DNA of 27,041 nucleotides. It comes from CAYXRK01 sp964467615. Lineage in GTDB: Bacteria; Hydrogenedentota; Hydrogenedentia; Hydrogenedentales; GCA-2746185. Positions 1 through 7,275 of the stretch are shown here, in pieces. The notes under the pieces were generated by a model. It was not told the origin of the DNA and did no database searches. It worked only from the letters and a program-made list of their open reading frames with translations. Positions within the stretch are counted from its first letter, which is position 1. Each line of letters begins with the position of its first letter. Location of the stretch: the NCBI GenBank assembly GCA_964467615.1, contig CAYXRK010000050.1, positions 1 through 27,041 on the forward strand. Reading direction: 5' to 3'. A program made the position numbers and the translations under genes.

Positions 1-2016
1 GGCATCTACGACATCCCCTGGATTAAGCCGCTCGCCAAGATGATGGGCGCTATTCCGGTCACGCCCGGCGGCGGGCCACGCGAGGTAGTGTCGTCGCTGC
101 GCTCGGCGAGCGAGGCGATCAAAAACGGCGATTTGGTTTGCATTTTTGCCGAGGGCCAGATCACTCGAACGGGCCAAATGCTGCCGTTCCGGCGCGGCTT
201 CGAACGGATCATGAAGGGCGTCGAGGCGCCGATCGTTCCCGTATACATCGATCAGATTTGGGGCAGCATCTTTAGCTTTGCGAACGGGAAATTCTTTTGG
301 AAGTGGCCGAAGCGGGTGCCGTATCCGATTACGATCGCGTTTGGAAATTCATTGGCCTCGACGGCGAATGCGTACGAACTACGCAGCGCGATTCAGGAAT
401 TGGGCACGCACGCCTATACCGAGCGCATTTCGCCCGACGACCTCTTGCACCGGCAGTTCTTCCATATCGCCCGATGGAACCCGCTTCAGATGTGCGTGGC
501 GGACGGACGTTCGGGAAAGCTGTCGTACTTTAAGACGCTCGTGGGCAGCATCATCCTCGCGCGGAAACTCAAGGCGCAGCTTGGGCCGGAAGAGCCGGTC
601 GGCGTGCTCCTGCCGCAGGGCGTAGGCGGCGTGCTCGTCAACGTGGCTCTCACACTGATGGGCAAAGTGCCGGTGAATTTGAACTACACTTCCTCGAACG
701 ACTCGATCGCCGCGGCCGCGCGGCAGTGCGGTATGAAGCACGTAATCACGGCGCACGCGTTTCTGGAGCAGCTTCCCGTCGTTCCGCCTACCGAAGACGT
801 GATCTACTTGGAAGACGTCATGAAAACGGTCGGGCCACGGGACCACCGCCGCGGCGCACTCTCGGCCTTTTTCATGCCTGTACGGCGGCTGGAGCGGGAA
901 CTTGGCGCGCCGGCGAACCGCTCGTGCGACGACCTGGCCACGATTATTTTTTCGAGCGGCAGCGAGGGCGAGCCGAAGGGAATCATGCTGACGCATTTCA
1001 ACATCATCAGCAACGTCGACGCGGGGATCCAGGTGTTTCCGCACCGGAAATGGGACACGCTGGTCGGGATACTTCCGTTCTTCCATTCGTTCGGCTACAC
1101 CGCAACGCTTTGGGCGGTGCTGACGCAAAAGCTTTCGGCGGTGTACCACCCGAACCCGCTCGAGGCGAAGCAGATCGGGGACCTGATTCACCAATACAAA
1201 GGCAAGATTCTGTTTAGCACGTCGACGTTCCTGCAAAACTTTATTCGCCGCTGTTCCGCCAAACAGTTGAGCAGTCTCGAAACCATCGTCACCGGCGCGG
1301 AAAAGCTCGCCCCGCGCGTCCGGGACGCGTTCAAAGAAAAGTTCGGCGTCGAACCGCTGGAGGGATACGGCACGACCGAATGCGCGCCCATCGTCTCGCT
1401 CAATATCCCGGATTTCCGGGCGCCGGGCTTCTACCAAAAGGGCACGAAGCGCGGCTCGATTGGGCATCCAATCCCAGGCGTTAGCGTGCGGATCGTCGAC
1501 CCCGATACGCGCGAAGTTCTCCAGAATGGATACGCGGGCATTCTTATGGTCAAAGGCCCCAACGTGATGAAGGGTTACCTCAACCAACCCGAGAAGACGC
1601 AGAGCGTGTTGCAGGACGGTTGGTACGAGACCGGCGATATAGCGACGATTGACGAAGACGGCTTCATCACGATCACGGACCGGCTTGCCCGGTTCAGCAA
1701 GATAGCCGGAGAGATGGTTTCGCACACGGTGGTCGAGGAGGCGCTGCAAAAGCTCACCGGCAATCCGGATCGCAAACTCGCCGTGGCCGGCGTCCCGGAC
1801 GCGACGAAGGGCGAGCGGCTTATCGTGATTCACACGCTCGGCGATGAGGAATTCGACGAACTGATGGGCAAACTGGACGACACCGGACTGCCGAATCTTT
1901 GGGTGCCGAAACAAAAGGCCTTCTACAAGATTGACGAAATTCCCGTACTTGGCACCGGGAAAATGGATCTGAAGGCCGTCAAGAACCTCGCACGGCAGTT
2001 GGATATCGGGGAGTAA
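1..2016 (+). CDS. aas: Aas-like bifunctional acyltransferase / acyl-[ACP] ligase, 5' end missing
   Basis: The reading frame is open from the first base, so the N-terminus lies outside the window; 671 residues remain. The first ~120 residues are the C-terminal half of a PlsC-type glycerophospholipid acyltransferase, with the FPEG-like motif as FAEGQITRTG. The rest is an adenylate-forming (AMP-binding) domain: P-loop IIFSSGSEGEPKG, GYGTTECAP, WYETGDIATIDEDGF, and RFSKIAGEMVS followed by the GTGKMD lysine motif near the C-terminus. This order and these motifs match E. coli Aas, which activates fatty acids to acyl-ACP and re-acylates lysophospholipid at the inner membrane. Some family members also carry an N-terminal LplT flippase domain, which cannot be judged here. 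The gene converges on the next one with a 34-bp gap. The family call is firm; substrate is inferred. Confidence 0.88.
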   Translation, partial: GIYDIPWIKPLAKMMGAIPVTPGGGPREVVSSLRSASEAIKNGDLVCIFAEGQITRTGQMLPFRRGFERIMKGVEAPIVPVYIDQIWGSIFSFANGKFFWKWPKRVPYPITIAFGNSLASTANAYELRSAIQELGTHAYTERISPDDLLHRQFFHIARWNPLQMCVADGRSGKLSYFKTLVGSIILARKLKAQLGPEEPVGVLLPQGVGGVLVNVALTLMGKVPVNLNYTSSNDSIAAAARQCGMKHVITAHAFLEQLPVVPPTEDVIYLEDVMKTVGPRDHRRGALSAFFMPVRRLERELGAPANRSCDDLATIIFSSGSEGEPKGIMLTHFNIISNVDAGIQVFPHRKWDTLVGILPFFHSFGYTATLWAVLTQKLSAVYHPNPLEAKQIGDLIHQYKGKILFSTSTFLQNFIRRCSAKQLSSLETIVTGAEKLAPRVRDAFKEKFGVEPLEGYGTTECAPIVSLNIPDFRAPGFYQKGTKRGSIGHPIPGVSVRIVDPDTREVLQNGYAGILMVKGPNVMKGYLNQPEKTQSVLQDGWYETGDIATIDEDGFITITDRLARFSKIAGEMVSHTVVEEALQKLTGNPDRKLAVAGVPDATKGERLIVIHTLGDEEFDELMGKLDDTGLPNLWVPKQKAFYKIDEIPVLGTGKMDLKAVKNLARQLDIGE

Positions 2017-2050
2017 ACGTAACTGCGGACCGTGGGTCGCTTCGCTTGCG

Positions 2051-2734
2051 CTAGTTTACGTTCGCGCGGAACAACGTCAGCATGCGTTTCCACGAGTCGG
2101 CAGCGTCGGCCTCGTTGTAGACCTCGGCGCGCGTATTGTTGAAGAAGGCATGATCGGCGCCGCTGTAGATTTGGATATCGACGCGCTTTCCCGCTTTCTT
2201 CAAGTCGGCCTCGAGAGAGCGCGCAACGGCCGGCGTAACGTGCGCGTCCTTCTCGCCGAAGAAGCCAAGCACGGGCGCCTCAAGTGCGGCGTAGTTTGGC
2301 TTTACGTTCGGGTGGACACCGTAGTAATCGACACACGCGCCAACTTTCGCCGGGTTCGCGCAGGCGGCGTAGAGGGAGAGCTGTCCGCCCATGCAAAAGC
2401 CGACCGTGCCGACTTTCGAACTCGAGCAGGCTTCCTGTGCAAGAAGAAATTCGATCGCGCCGCGTAAGTCCTTTTCCGTCTTGTCGATGTTCAGGGCCAT
2501 GAAGAGCTTCTGCGCCTGGTCGGGACTCTTCGCGCTCTCTCCGTGATAGAGGTCCGGCGCGAGCGCGGTGAAGCCCTCCGCCGCGAAGCGATCCGTGACT
2601 TCCTTGATGTGATCGACGAGTCCCCACCATTCCTGGAGCACGATGACGCCGGGCCCGGAACCTGATTTCGATGCCGCAAGATAGCCTTTGCAGGTGTGAC
2701 CGTTGCTTGGAAATTCCACCATCGTCCCCGCCAT
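2051..2734 (-). CDS. Dienelactone hydrolase family protein
   Basis: 227-residue alpha/beta hydrolase, the usual length for the dienelactone hydrolase (DLH) family. The catalytic triad is visible: nucleophile Cys in GFCMGG, Asp in GEKDAHV and His in GADHAFFN. The early QEWWGL motif and APDLYHG are also typical. DLH enzymes open lactone rings, for example in chlorocatechol degradation, but many paralogs act on unknown esters, so the substrate cannot be read from the sequence. The ATG start is supported by AGGA and GGAGG motifs 4-14 bases upstream. No signal peptide is seen, so it is cytoplasmic. It stands alone, convergent with the aas-like gene and divergent from groES. Confidence 0.88.
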   Translation of the reverse strand: MAGTMVEFPSNGHTCKGYLAASKSGSGPGVIVLQEWWGLVDHIKEVTDRFAAEGFTALAPDLYHGESAKSPDQAQKLFMALNIDKTEKDLRGAIEFLLAQEACSSSKVGTVGFCMGGQLSLYAACANPAKVGACVDYYGVHPNVKPNYAALEAPVLGFFGEKDAHVTPAVARSLEADLKKAGKRVDIQIYSGADHAFFNNTRAEVYNEADAADSWKRMLTLFRANVN

Positions 2735-2907
2735 GTTTCCTATTCCTCCATCGTGTTTCGTTGTCGGCCCGCAAATTGGATCGCGCGAGTCTATCGTCCT
2801 GCACCCCCCGAATCAACGGCTCGAATCAGCGCTCGCGGAGTCGACGAAACGAGGCATGCTGGAACGAAGGGCCGTCAACATTGGGTGGCTCTTTGAGTCT
2901 GAATTCA

Positions 2908-2934
2908 GTAGCACTCATGGAAAGCGAGTGCTAA
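2908..2934 (+). promoter_or_regulatory. CIRCE operator (HrcA binding site)
   Basis: The inverted repeat GTAGCACTC, nine bases, GAGTGCTAA matches the CIRCE consensus TTAGCACTC-N9-GAGTGCTAA at 17 of 18 arm positions. CIRCE is bound by the heat-shock repressor HrcA and typically controls groESL. Here it lies 193 bp before the groES start and upstream of the best promoter, instead of over or just after it. No hrcA gene is in the window. Confidence 0.93.
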
Positions 2935-2976
2935 TCATAAAATCATAACTCGTTTATTCTCAAGGCGTTATGATAA

Positions 2977-3005
2977 TTGACAACGCTCTCTTTCTTTGCT
3001 ATTCT
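2977..3005 (+). promoter_or_regulatory. Predicted sigma70-type promoter of groESL
   Basis: A perfect -35 box TTGACA (2977-2982) is separated by 17 bases from TATTCT (3000-3005, 4 of 6 to consensus). Transcription would start near 3012 and give a leader of about 115 nt. The leader holds a small inverted repeat TTGTC-AAAAA-GACAA (3063-3077) and the Shine-Dalgarno AGGAGG at 3113-3118. The rest of the 393-bp gap between 2735 and 3127 shows no gene. Prediction only; an AT-rich stretch right after CIRCE (TAAAAT at 2938-2943) could be another -10 but lacks a matching -35. Confidence 0.6.
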
Positions 3006-3127
3006 CTTTCAATGCACCCTGCTATGCCGTCTTAGGACTGATGTCAGGTGCATCCAGTGAATTTGTCAAAAAGACAATTTCAGGGCGCGGATTAGCGCGA
3101 ACCCCGTAACACAGGAGGAAACGCAAC

Positions 3128-3415
3128 ATGAAAGTACGTCCGTTGGCAGACCGAATCCTCGTCAAGCGCGAGGAGCCTTCGGAAACCGTGAAGGGTGGGA
3201 TCATCATTCCGGATTCCGCGAAGGAAAAGCCACAAGAAGGCAAGGTCGTGGCCGTGGGACCAGGCCGGCTGGATGAGGACGGCAAACGCGTGCCGCTCGA
3301 GGTGAAAAAGGGCGACCGGATTCTGATGGGCAAGTACTCCGGCACCGAAGTAAAGATTGACGACGTAGAACACATCATCATGCGCGAGGAAGACGTCCTC
3401 GCGGTTATCGAGTAA
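3128..3415 (+). CDS. groES: Co-chaperonin GroES
   Basis: 95 residues, the full length for GroES (Hsp10). It begins MKVRPLADRILVKREE, has the mobile-loop region SETVKGGIIIPDSAKEKPQ, and ends with YSGTEVKIDDVEHIIMREEDVLAVIE. GroES caps the GroEL cylinder during ATP-driven folding of cytoplasmic proteins. The start is fixed by AGGAGG nine bases upstream. It is co-transcribed with groEL, 32 bp downstream, from the CIRCE-controlled promoter. Confidence 0.98.
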   Translation: MKVRPLADRILVKREEPSETVKGGIIIPDSAKEKPQEGKVVAVGPGRLDEDGKRVPLEVKKGDRILMGKYSGTEVKIDDVEHIIMREEDVLAVIE

Positions 3416-3447
3416 CCCCGAGCGGGTGAACGTGGAGAACAACTAAC

Positions 3448-5085
3448 ATGAGTGCAAAGCAACTACAGTTTGGTGAAGAAGCGCGCCGCGGAATTCTTGC
3501 CGGCGTAATGAAACTTAGCAGGGCCGTAAAGGCGACGCTCGGTCCGAAGGGCCGCAACGTCGTGCTCGATAAGAAATGGGGCGCGCCGACCGTCACGAAG
3601 GACGGCGTAACCGTCGCCAAGGAAATCGAACTCGAAGACAAGTATGAGAACATGGGCGCGCAGATGGTGAAGGAAGTCGCCTCGAAGACGTCCGACGTTG
3701 CCGGCGACGGCACGACTACGGCGACCGTGTTGGCCGAAGCGATCTTCCGCGAAGGCCTTCGCAACGTCACCGCCGGCGCGAACCCGATGGCGCTCAAGCG
3801 CGGCATCGAGAAGGCGGTCGCGGCGGTCATCGAAGACCTTTCAAAGATGAGCAAGAAGGTCCGCGACGACAAGGACATCATCCGCAACGTCGCCTCGATC
3901 AGCGCGAACAGCGACGCCGAAATCGGCAAAATCATTGCCGAGGCGATGGAGAAGGTCGGCAACGACGGGACCATCACGGTCGAGGAAGCGAAGGGTATCG
4001 AAACGACGCTCGATGTAGTCGAAGGAATGCAGTTCGACAAGGGCTACCTGTCTCCGTACTTCGTGACGAATTCCGAGGCCATGGAGGCGGTGTTCGACAA
4101 TGCGTACGTTTTGATTCACGAGAAGAAAGTCTCAAACCTCAAAGACCTGCTTCCGCTGCTCGAGCTCATCGCCAAGAGCGGCAAGCCCCTCGTCATCATC
4201 GCGGAAGACGTCGAAGGCGAAGCCCTCGCGACGCTCGTCGTGAACAAGATTCGCGGCACGTTCCAAGCGGCGGCCGTGAAGGCGCCGGGATTCGGCGATC
4301 GCCGCAAGTCCATGCTCGAAGACATCGCGATTCTCACGGGCGGTCTTGCGATCACCGAGGACCTCGGCCGTTCGCTCGAGAGCATCACGTTGGCGGACCT
4401 TGGCCGCTCGAAGCGTATCGTCATCGACAAGGACAACACCACCATCGTCGAAGGCGCGGGCAAGAGCGCGGACATCATGGGCCGCATCAACCTGATTCGC
4501 CGCCAGATCGAGGAAACCACTTCGGACTACGACCGAGAGAAGTTGCAAGAACGTCTTGCGAAGCTCGCGGGCGGTGTCGCGGTGATCAACGTCGGCGCGG
4601 CCACCGAAATTGAAATGAAGGAAAAGAAGGCGCGCGTCGAAGACGCGCTCCATGCGACCCGCGCGGCCGTCGAGGAAGGCATCGTTCCGGGCGGCGGCGT
4701 TGCGCTACTTCGTTGCGTGGATTCCATCGAGAAGCTCAAAGGCCTAACCGAGGACGAGAAGGTCGGGGCGAAGATCGTCATTCGCGCGCTCGAGGAGCCG
4801 CTTCGTCAGTTGGCGCTCAACGCCGGTGACGAAGGCGCGACCGTCGTCCAGAAGGTGAAGTCGCTCAAGGGCGCGATGGGATACAACGCCGCAACGGGCG
4901 AATTCGAAGACCTTATGAAGGCCGGTGTTATCGACCCGACGAAGGTCACGCGGACTGCGCTGCAGAACGCCGCCAGCGTCGCGAGCTTGCTCCTGACGAC
5001 CGAAGTGCTCGTTGCCGAAATTCCTGAGAAGGAACCGGCCGGACCTCCCTCGCCGGGCGGCGGCGGCATGGGCGACATGTATTAG
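3448..5085 (+). CDS. groEL: Chaperonin GroEL
   Basis: 545 residues, full family length. Key features include the nucleotide-binding DVAGDGTTTATVLA segment, ATLGPKGRNVVLDKKWGAPTVTKDG near the N-terminus (quoted here only as the region from residue 29 onward), the VEDALHATRAAVEEGIVPGGG hinge region holding the catalytic Asp, and a short C-terminal Gly/Met tail (GGGGMGDMY). It forms the 14-mer folding chamber for non-native proteins. A GGAG at 3434-3437 precedes the ATG. The gene ends just before a strong terminator, so groES-groEL is a closed two-gene operon. Nothing looks truncated or divergent. Confidence 0.98.
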   Translation: MSAKQLQFGEEARRGILAGVMKLSRAVKATLGPKGRNVVLDKKWGAPTVTKDGVTVAKEIELEDKYENMGAQMVKEVASKTSDVAGDGTTTATVLAEAIFREGLRNVTAGANPMALKRGIEKAVAAVIEDLSKMSKKVRDDKDIIRNVASISANSDAEIGKIIAEAMEKVGNDGTITVEEAKGIETTLDVVEGMQFDKGYLSPYFVTNSEAMEAVFDNAYVLIHEKKVSNLKDLLPLLELIAKSGKPLVIIAEDVEGEALATLVVNKIRGTFQAAAVKAPGFGDRRKSMLEDIAILTGGLAITEDLGRSLESITLADLGRSKRIVIDKDNTTIVEGAGKSADIMGRINLIRRQIEETTSDYDREKLQERLAKLAGGVAVINVGAATEIEMKEKKARVEDALHATRAAVEEGIVPGGGVALLRCVDSIEKLKGLTEDEKVGAKIVIRALEEPLRQLALNAGDEGATVVQKVKSLKGAMGYNAATGEFEDLMKAGVIDPTKVTRTALQNAASVASLLLTTEVLVAEIPEKEPAGPPSPGGGGMGDMY

Positions 5086-5138
5086 TCGATTGTCCGCGGC
5101 TACACTCGTCCAATAGGGGCGGGCACCGATGACAATTG

Positions 5139-5173
5139 AAAAACCCCGTCCCGGATTTCCGGGACGGGGTTTT
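5139..5173. terminator. Bidirectional intrinsic terminator after groEL
   Basis: A perfect 11-bp stem, CCCCGTCCCGG (5144-5154) and CCGGGACGGGG (5159-5169), has a 4-base ATTT loop and is flanked by an A-run on the left and a T-run on the right. It can therefore stop transcription from groEL on the plus strand and from the small minus-strand gene at 5209-5379. Confidence 0.92.
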
Positions 5174-5208
5174 GTAGTCTCAGTTCCGCAGTGCTTGGGG
5201 GATCGCGC

Positions 5209-5379
5209 TCAAACCGGCGCGGGCCGGCCTTGCGTCGCGCGAATTTCGGCGAAGGCCTTTTTCGCGCATGCTGGGCAGTAGCCGTGGCTAACGGGTTCGT
5301 CGCGTAGCTCCTTCTGCGTCGCGCGAGTCCATCGCTCTTCGCGGCGGACTCTCTTGCACACACAACACTGGATTTTCAT
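5209..5379 (-). CDS. Small stand-alone zinc-ribbon protein (CxxC ... SHGxCPxC type)
   Basis: 56 residues starting MKIQCCVCKRVRREERW. The start at 5379 is preferred because GAGG sits six bases upstream (5386-5389 on the plus strand); a longer frame to 5448 has no better site. Two Cys pairs are present, CxxCK at residues 5-8 and SHGYCPACAKK near residues 34-44, an arrangement expected to bind one zinc ion. From memory of the family, the pattern CxxCKxxR ... SHGxCPxCxxK resembles a cysteine tail often found at the end of PAS, GGDEF or response-regulator signalling proteins; here it occurs without any partner domain. Function unknown. It is divergent from the ABC operon and shares the groEL terminator. 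Confidence 0.7.
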   Translation of the reverse strand: MKIQCCVCKRVRREERWTRATQKELRDEPVSHGYCPACAKKAFAEIRATQGRPAPV

Positions 5380-5453
5380 CACCATCCTCGCGATCTTCCC
5401 GACGATTTGGCCAAGGGCCAACCACTTCTGACGCAAAATTGGGGCCAATTTAA

Positions 5454-5482
5454 TTGTACAACGTCATAGATGCCTGTAAGAT
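5454..5482 (+). promoter_or_regulatory. Possible promoter for the Gld-type ABC operon
   Basis: TTGTAC (5454-5459), a 17-base gap, then TAAGAT (5477-5482). Match to consensus is modest (3 of 6 and 4 of 6). It would leave a leader of about 170 nt before the ATPase start at 5662. The 5380-5661 interval contains no other convincing gene or RNA. Confidence 0.3.
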
Positions 5483-5661
5483 ACTGTTACGAAAAGGCTT
5501 ACGGGGCAACATCGAACTTCGGAATACCCGCTGCGGAGACAGCATTTCGGGCAGAAAACTCCGCCGATATACGAATTTTTGTCGATTCAGGTCAGGTATG
5601 GTCTCGAAAGTGTCAACTCTGGCAATGTCAGATTTCCGCTGTGCCGAATCGTTGGAACACT

Positions 5662-6390
5662 ATGATTGCCGCTAATGGTTTAACCAAGTTCTACGGCCCG
5701 ACCGCGGCGATTCGGGACGTGTCGTTCGAAATCGGCCAAGGCGAGATCGTGGGCTTCCTCGGGCCAAACGGTGCCGGAAAATCGACCACGATGCGGATTC
5801 TCACAGGATTTTCGCCCGCGAGCAGCGGCACGGCGGTCATCGCGGGGCACGACATCTCGAAGGACCCCGTGGCCGCGAAGCGCAACATCGGATATCTACC
5901 GGAAAGCGTGCCTCTCTACCACGAGATGGTGACGCGAAGTTTCCTCGCCTACGCAGCGGAGGTGAAAGGCGTGCCGCGCTTCAAGCGGTCCGCCGAGGTC
6001 GGGCGCGTGATGGAACGCTGGGGGCTTTCGCTCATGGCGAACCGGACGATTGGTCATTTGTCCAAGGGGTATCGCCAACGCGTCGGCCTTGCCCAGGCAT
6101 TGGTCGGCAATCCGCCGGTCTTGATTCTTGACGAACCGACGGTCGGGCTCGATCCGAAGCAGATCGTCGAAATCCGGCAAATGATCAAGGCGCTCGCCGA
6201 AGATCACACCGTGCTGCTGAGCACACACATTCTCCCCGAGGTCGCCACGATTTGTCGCCGCGTGTTAATCATCAATCGCGGCGCAATCGTCGCCGAAGGC
6301 CTCATGGAGGACCTCACGCGCAAGGACGGCTCGCGCACGTTGGAAGACGTTTTCATGGAAGCGATCGCGACGGAAGCAGTCGCGCCATGA
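5662..6390 (+). CDS. ABC transporter ATP-binding protein, Gld/ABC-2 type
   Basis: 242 residues from ATG 5662. The frame is open further upstream, but homologous ATPases begin right before the LTKFYG strand and the upstream residues look non-coding. Walker A GPNGAGKSTT, signature LSKGYRQRVGLAQAL, Walker B VLILDEPTVGLDP and the H-loop STHILPEV are intact; the Q-loop glutamine is replaced in GYLPESVPLYHEM, as is usual in GldA-like ATPases. It should energise the ABC-2 permease encoded next, whose start codon overlaps its stop (ATGA). The order ATPase, permease, GldG-like, DUF4340 identifies the Gld-type module. Confidence 0.9.
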   Translation: MIAANGLTKFYGPTAAIRDVSFEIGQGEIVGFLGPNGAGKSTTMRILTGFSPASSGTAVIAGHDISKDPVAAKRNIGYLPESVPLYHEMVTRSFLAYAAEVKGVPRFKRSAEVGRVMERWGLSLMANRTIGHLSKGYRQRVGLAQALVGNPPVLILDEPTVGLDPKQIVEIRQMIKALAEDHTVLLSTHILPEVATICRRVLIINRGAIVAEGLMEDLTRKDGSRTLEDVFMEAIATEAVAP

Positions 6391-7214
6391 ACGCATGGGC
6401 CGTCTGCAAGCGCGACTTCGCGAGTTACTTCTCGACACCGGTCGGGTACATCGTCGTCGCGACGTACTCCACGATCTCCGGCCTGGGTTTTTTCTACTCC
6501 TTCTCTTTCTATTCCACGGTAACGCAGTCGCCGTCGACGTTTGGATACGCCGGTATCCCTGATTTCGAAGAAACCCTGCTTAGCCCATTTCTTGTGTTCA
6601 GCGGCATGCTCGTCATGTTCATCGGGCCGCTCGTGACCATGCGTCTGCTCGCCGAGGAACGCAACCGTGGCACTATGGAATTGCTCCTCACGTATCCGCT
6701 GCGTGATCGCGACATCGTGTTCGGGAAGTTCGGCGCGGCGCTTTTGATGCTGTTCGTCCAAATGGCGGTCGTCGCCGTTCATCTGCTCGTCGTCAACTAC
6801 TTCGTCAACGTCGAGCCGGCGGTGCTCGTGTTCGGTTATGCGACCGTGTTCCTTATGGGCGCGGCGTTTTTTAGCATGGGATTGTTCGTGTCCAGCTTGT
6901 GCAGCAACCAAATCACCGCGGCTACGGCCACGTTCGGCATGTTCTTCGTCTTCTACATTGTCGGATCGGAAGCGGACGACTTGTCCGACGCCAACCCCGC
7001 GCCGGACTCGTGGCCGGAAGGCCCGCGGCAGGCGATCGGGCAAGGCGCGGCAATCGTGCGAGCGCTGATCCGGGAACTGCCGCTCGATAAACACGCCGAG
7101 GAAATGGCCAAAGGAATCCTGCAGCCCTACGACATCGCCTACTACGTTCTTTTTACGGCGTTCTTTCTGTTCCTGACGTTCCGTTCTCTCGAGAGCCGCC
7201 GGTGGCGCGCATGA
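6387..7214 (+). CDS. ABC-2 type permease, GldF-like
   Basis: 275 residues starting MNAWAVCKRDFASYFSTPVG, with the start at 6387 overlapping the ATPase stop codon. Six hydrophobic membrane segments can be counted, including SGMLVMFIGPLVTMRL, MLFVQMAVVAVHLLVV and IAYYVLFTAFFLFLTF. The motif TMRLLAEERNRGTMELLLTYP, split here as TMRLLAEER and GTMELLLTYP, is the conserved cytoplasmic coupling region of this ABC-2 family. It forms the membrane channel of the exporter with the preceding ATPase. The substrate is not known for non-gliding bacteria. Confidence 0.88.
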   Translation: MNAWAVCKRDFASYFSTPVGYIVVATYSTISGLGFFYSFSFYSTVTQSPSTFGYAGIPDFEETLLSPFLVFSGMLVMFIGPLVTMRLLAEERNRGTMELLLTYPLRDRDIVFGKFGAALLMLFVQMAVVAVHLLVVNYFVNVEPAVLVFGYATVFLMGAAFFSMGLFVSSLCSNQITAATATFGMFFVFYIVGSEADDLSDANPAPDSWPEGPRQAIGQGAAIVRALIRELPLDKHAEEMAKGILQPYDIAYYVLFTAFFLFLTFRSLESRRWRA

Positions 7215-7275
7215 ACCGCACAACGCAGAGCCAAGGAGAACGCTGGGGTTCAGTCCTCCGCGCTGAGGGGTGCGA

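Noticed and set aside
379..1914. 511-residue minus-strand frame opposite the Aas-like gene
   Set aside because: It is antisense to an unmistakable AMP-binding enzyme; the product is Arg/His-rich with no recognisable motif, as expected from GC-biased codons read in reverse.
5470..5661. N-terminal extension of the ABC ATPase
   Set aside because: The 64 extra residues match nothing in the family, precede the normal start of the nucleotide-binding domain, and lie in a stretch with promoter-like sequence.
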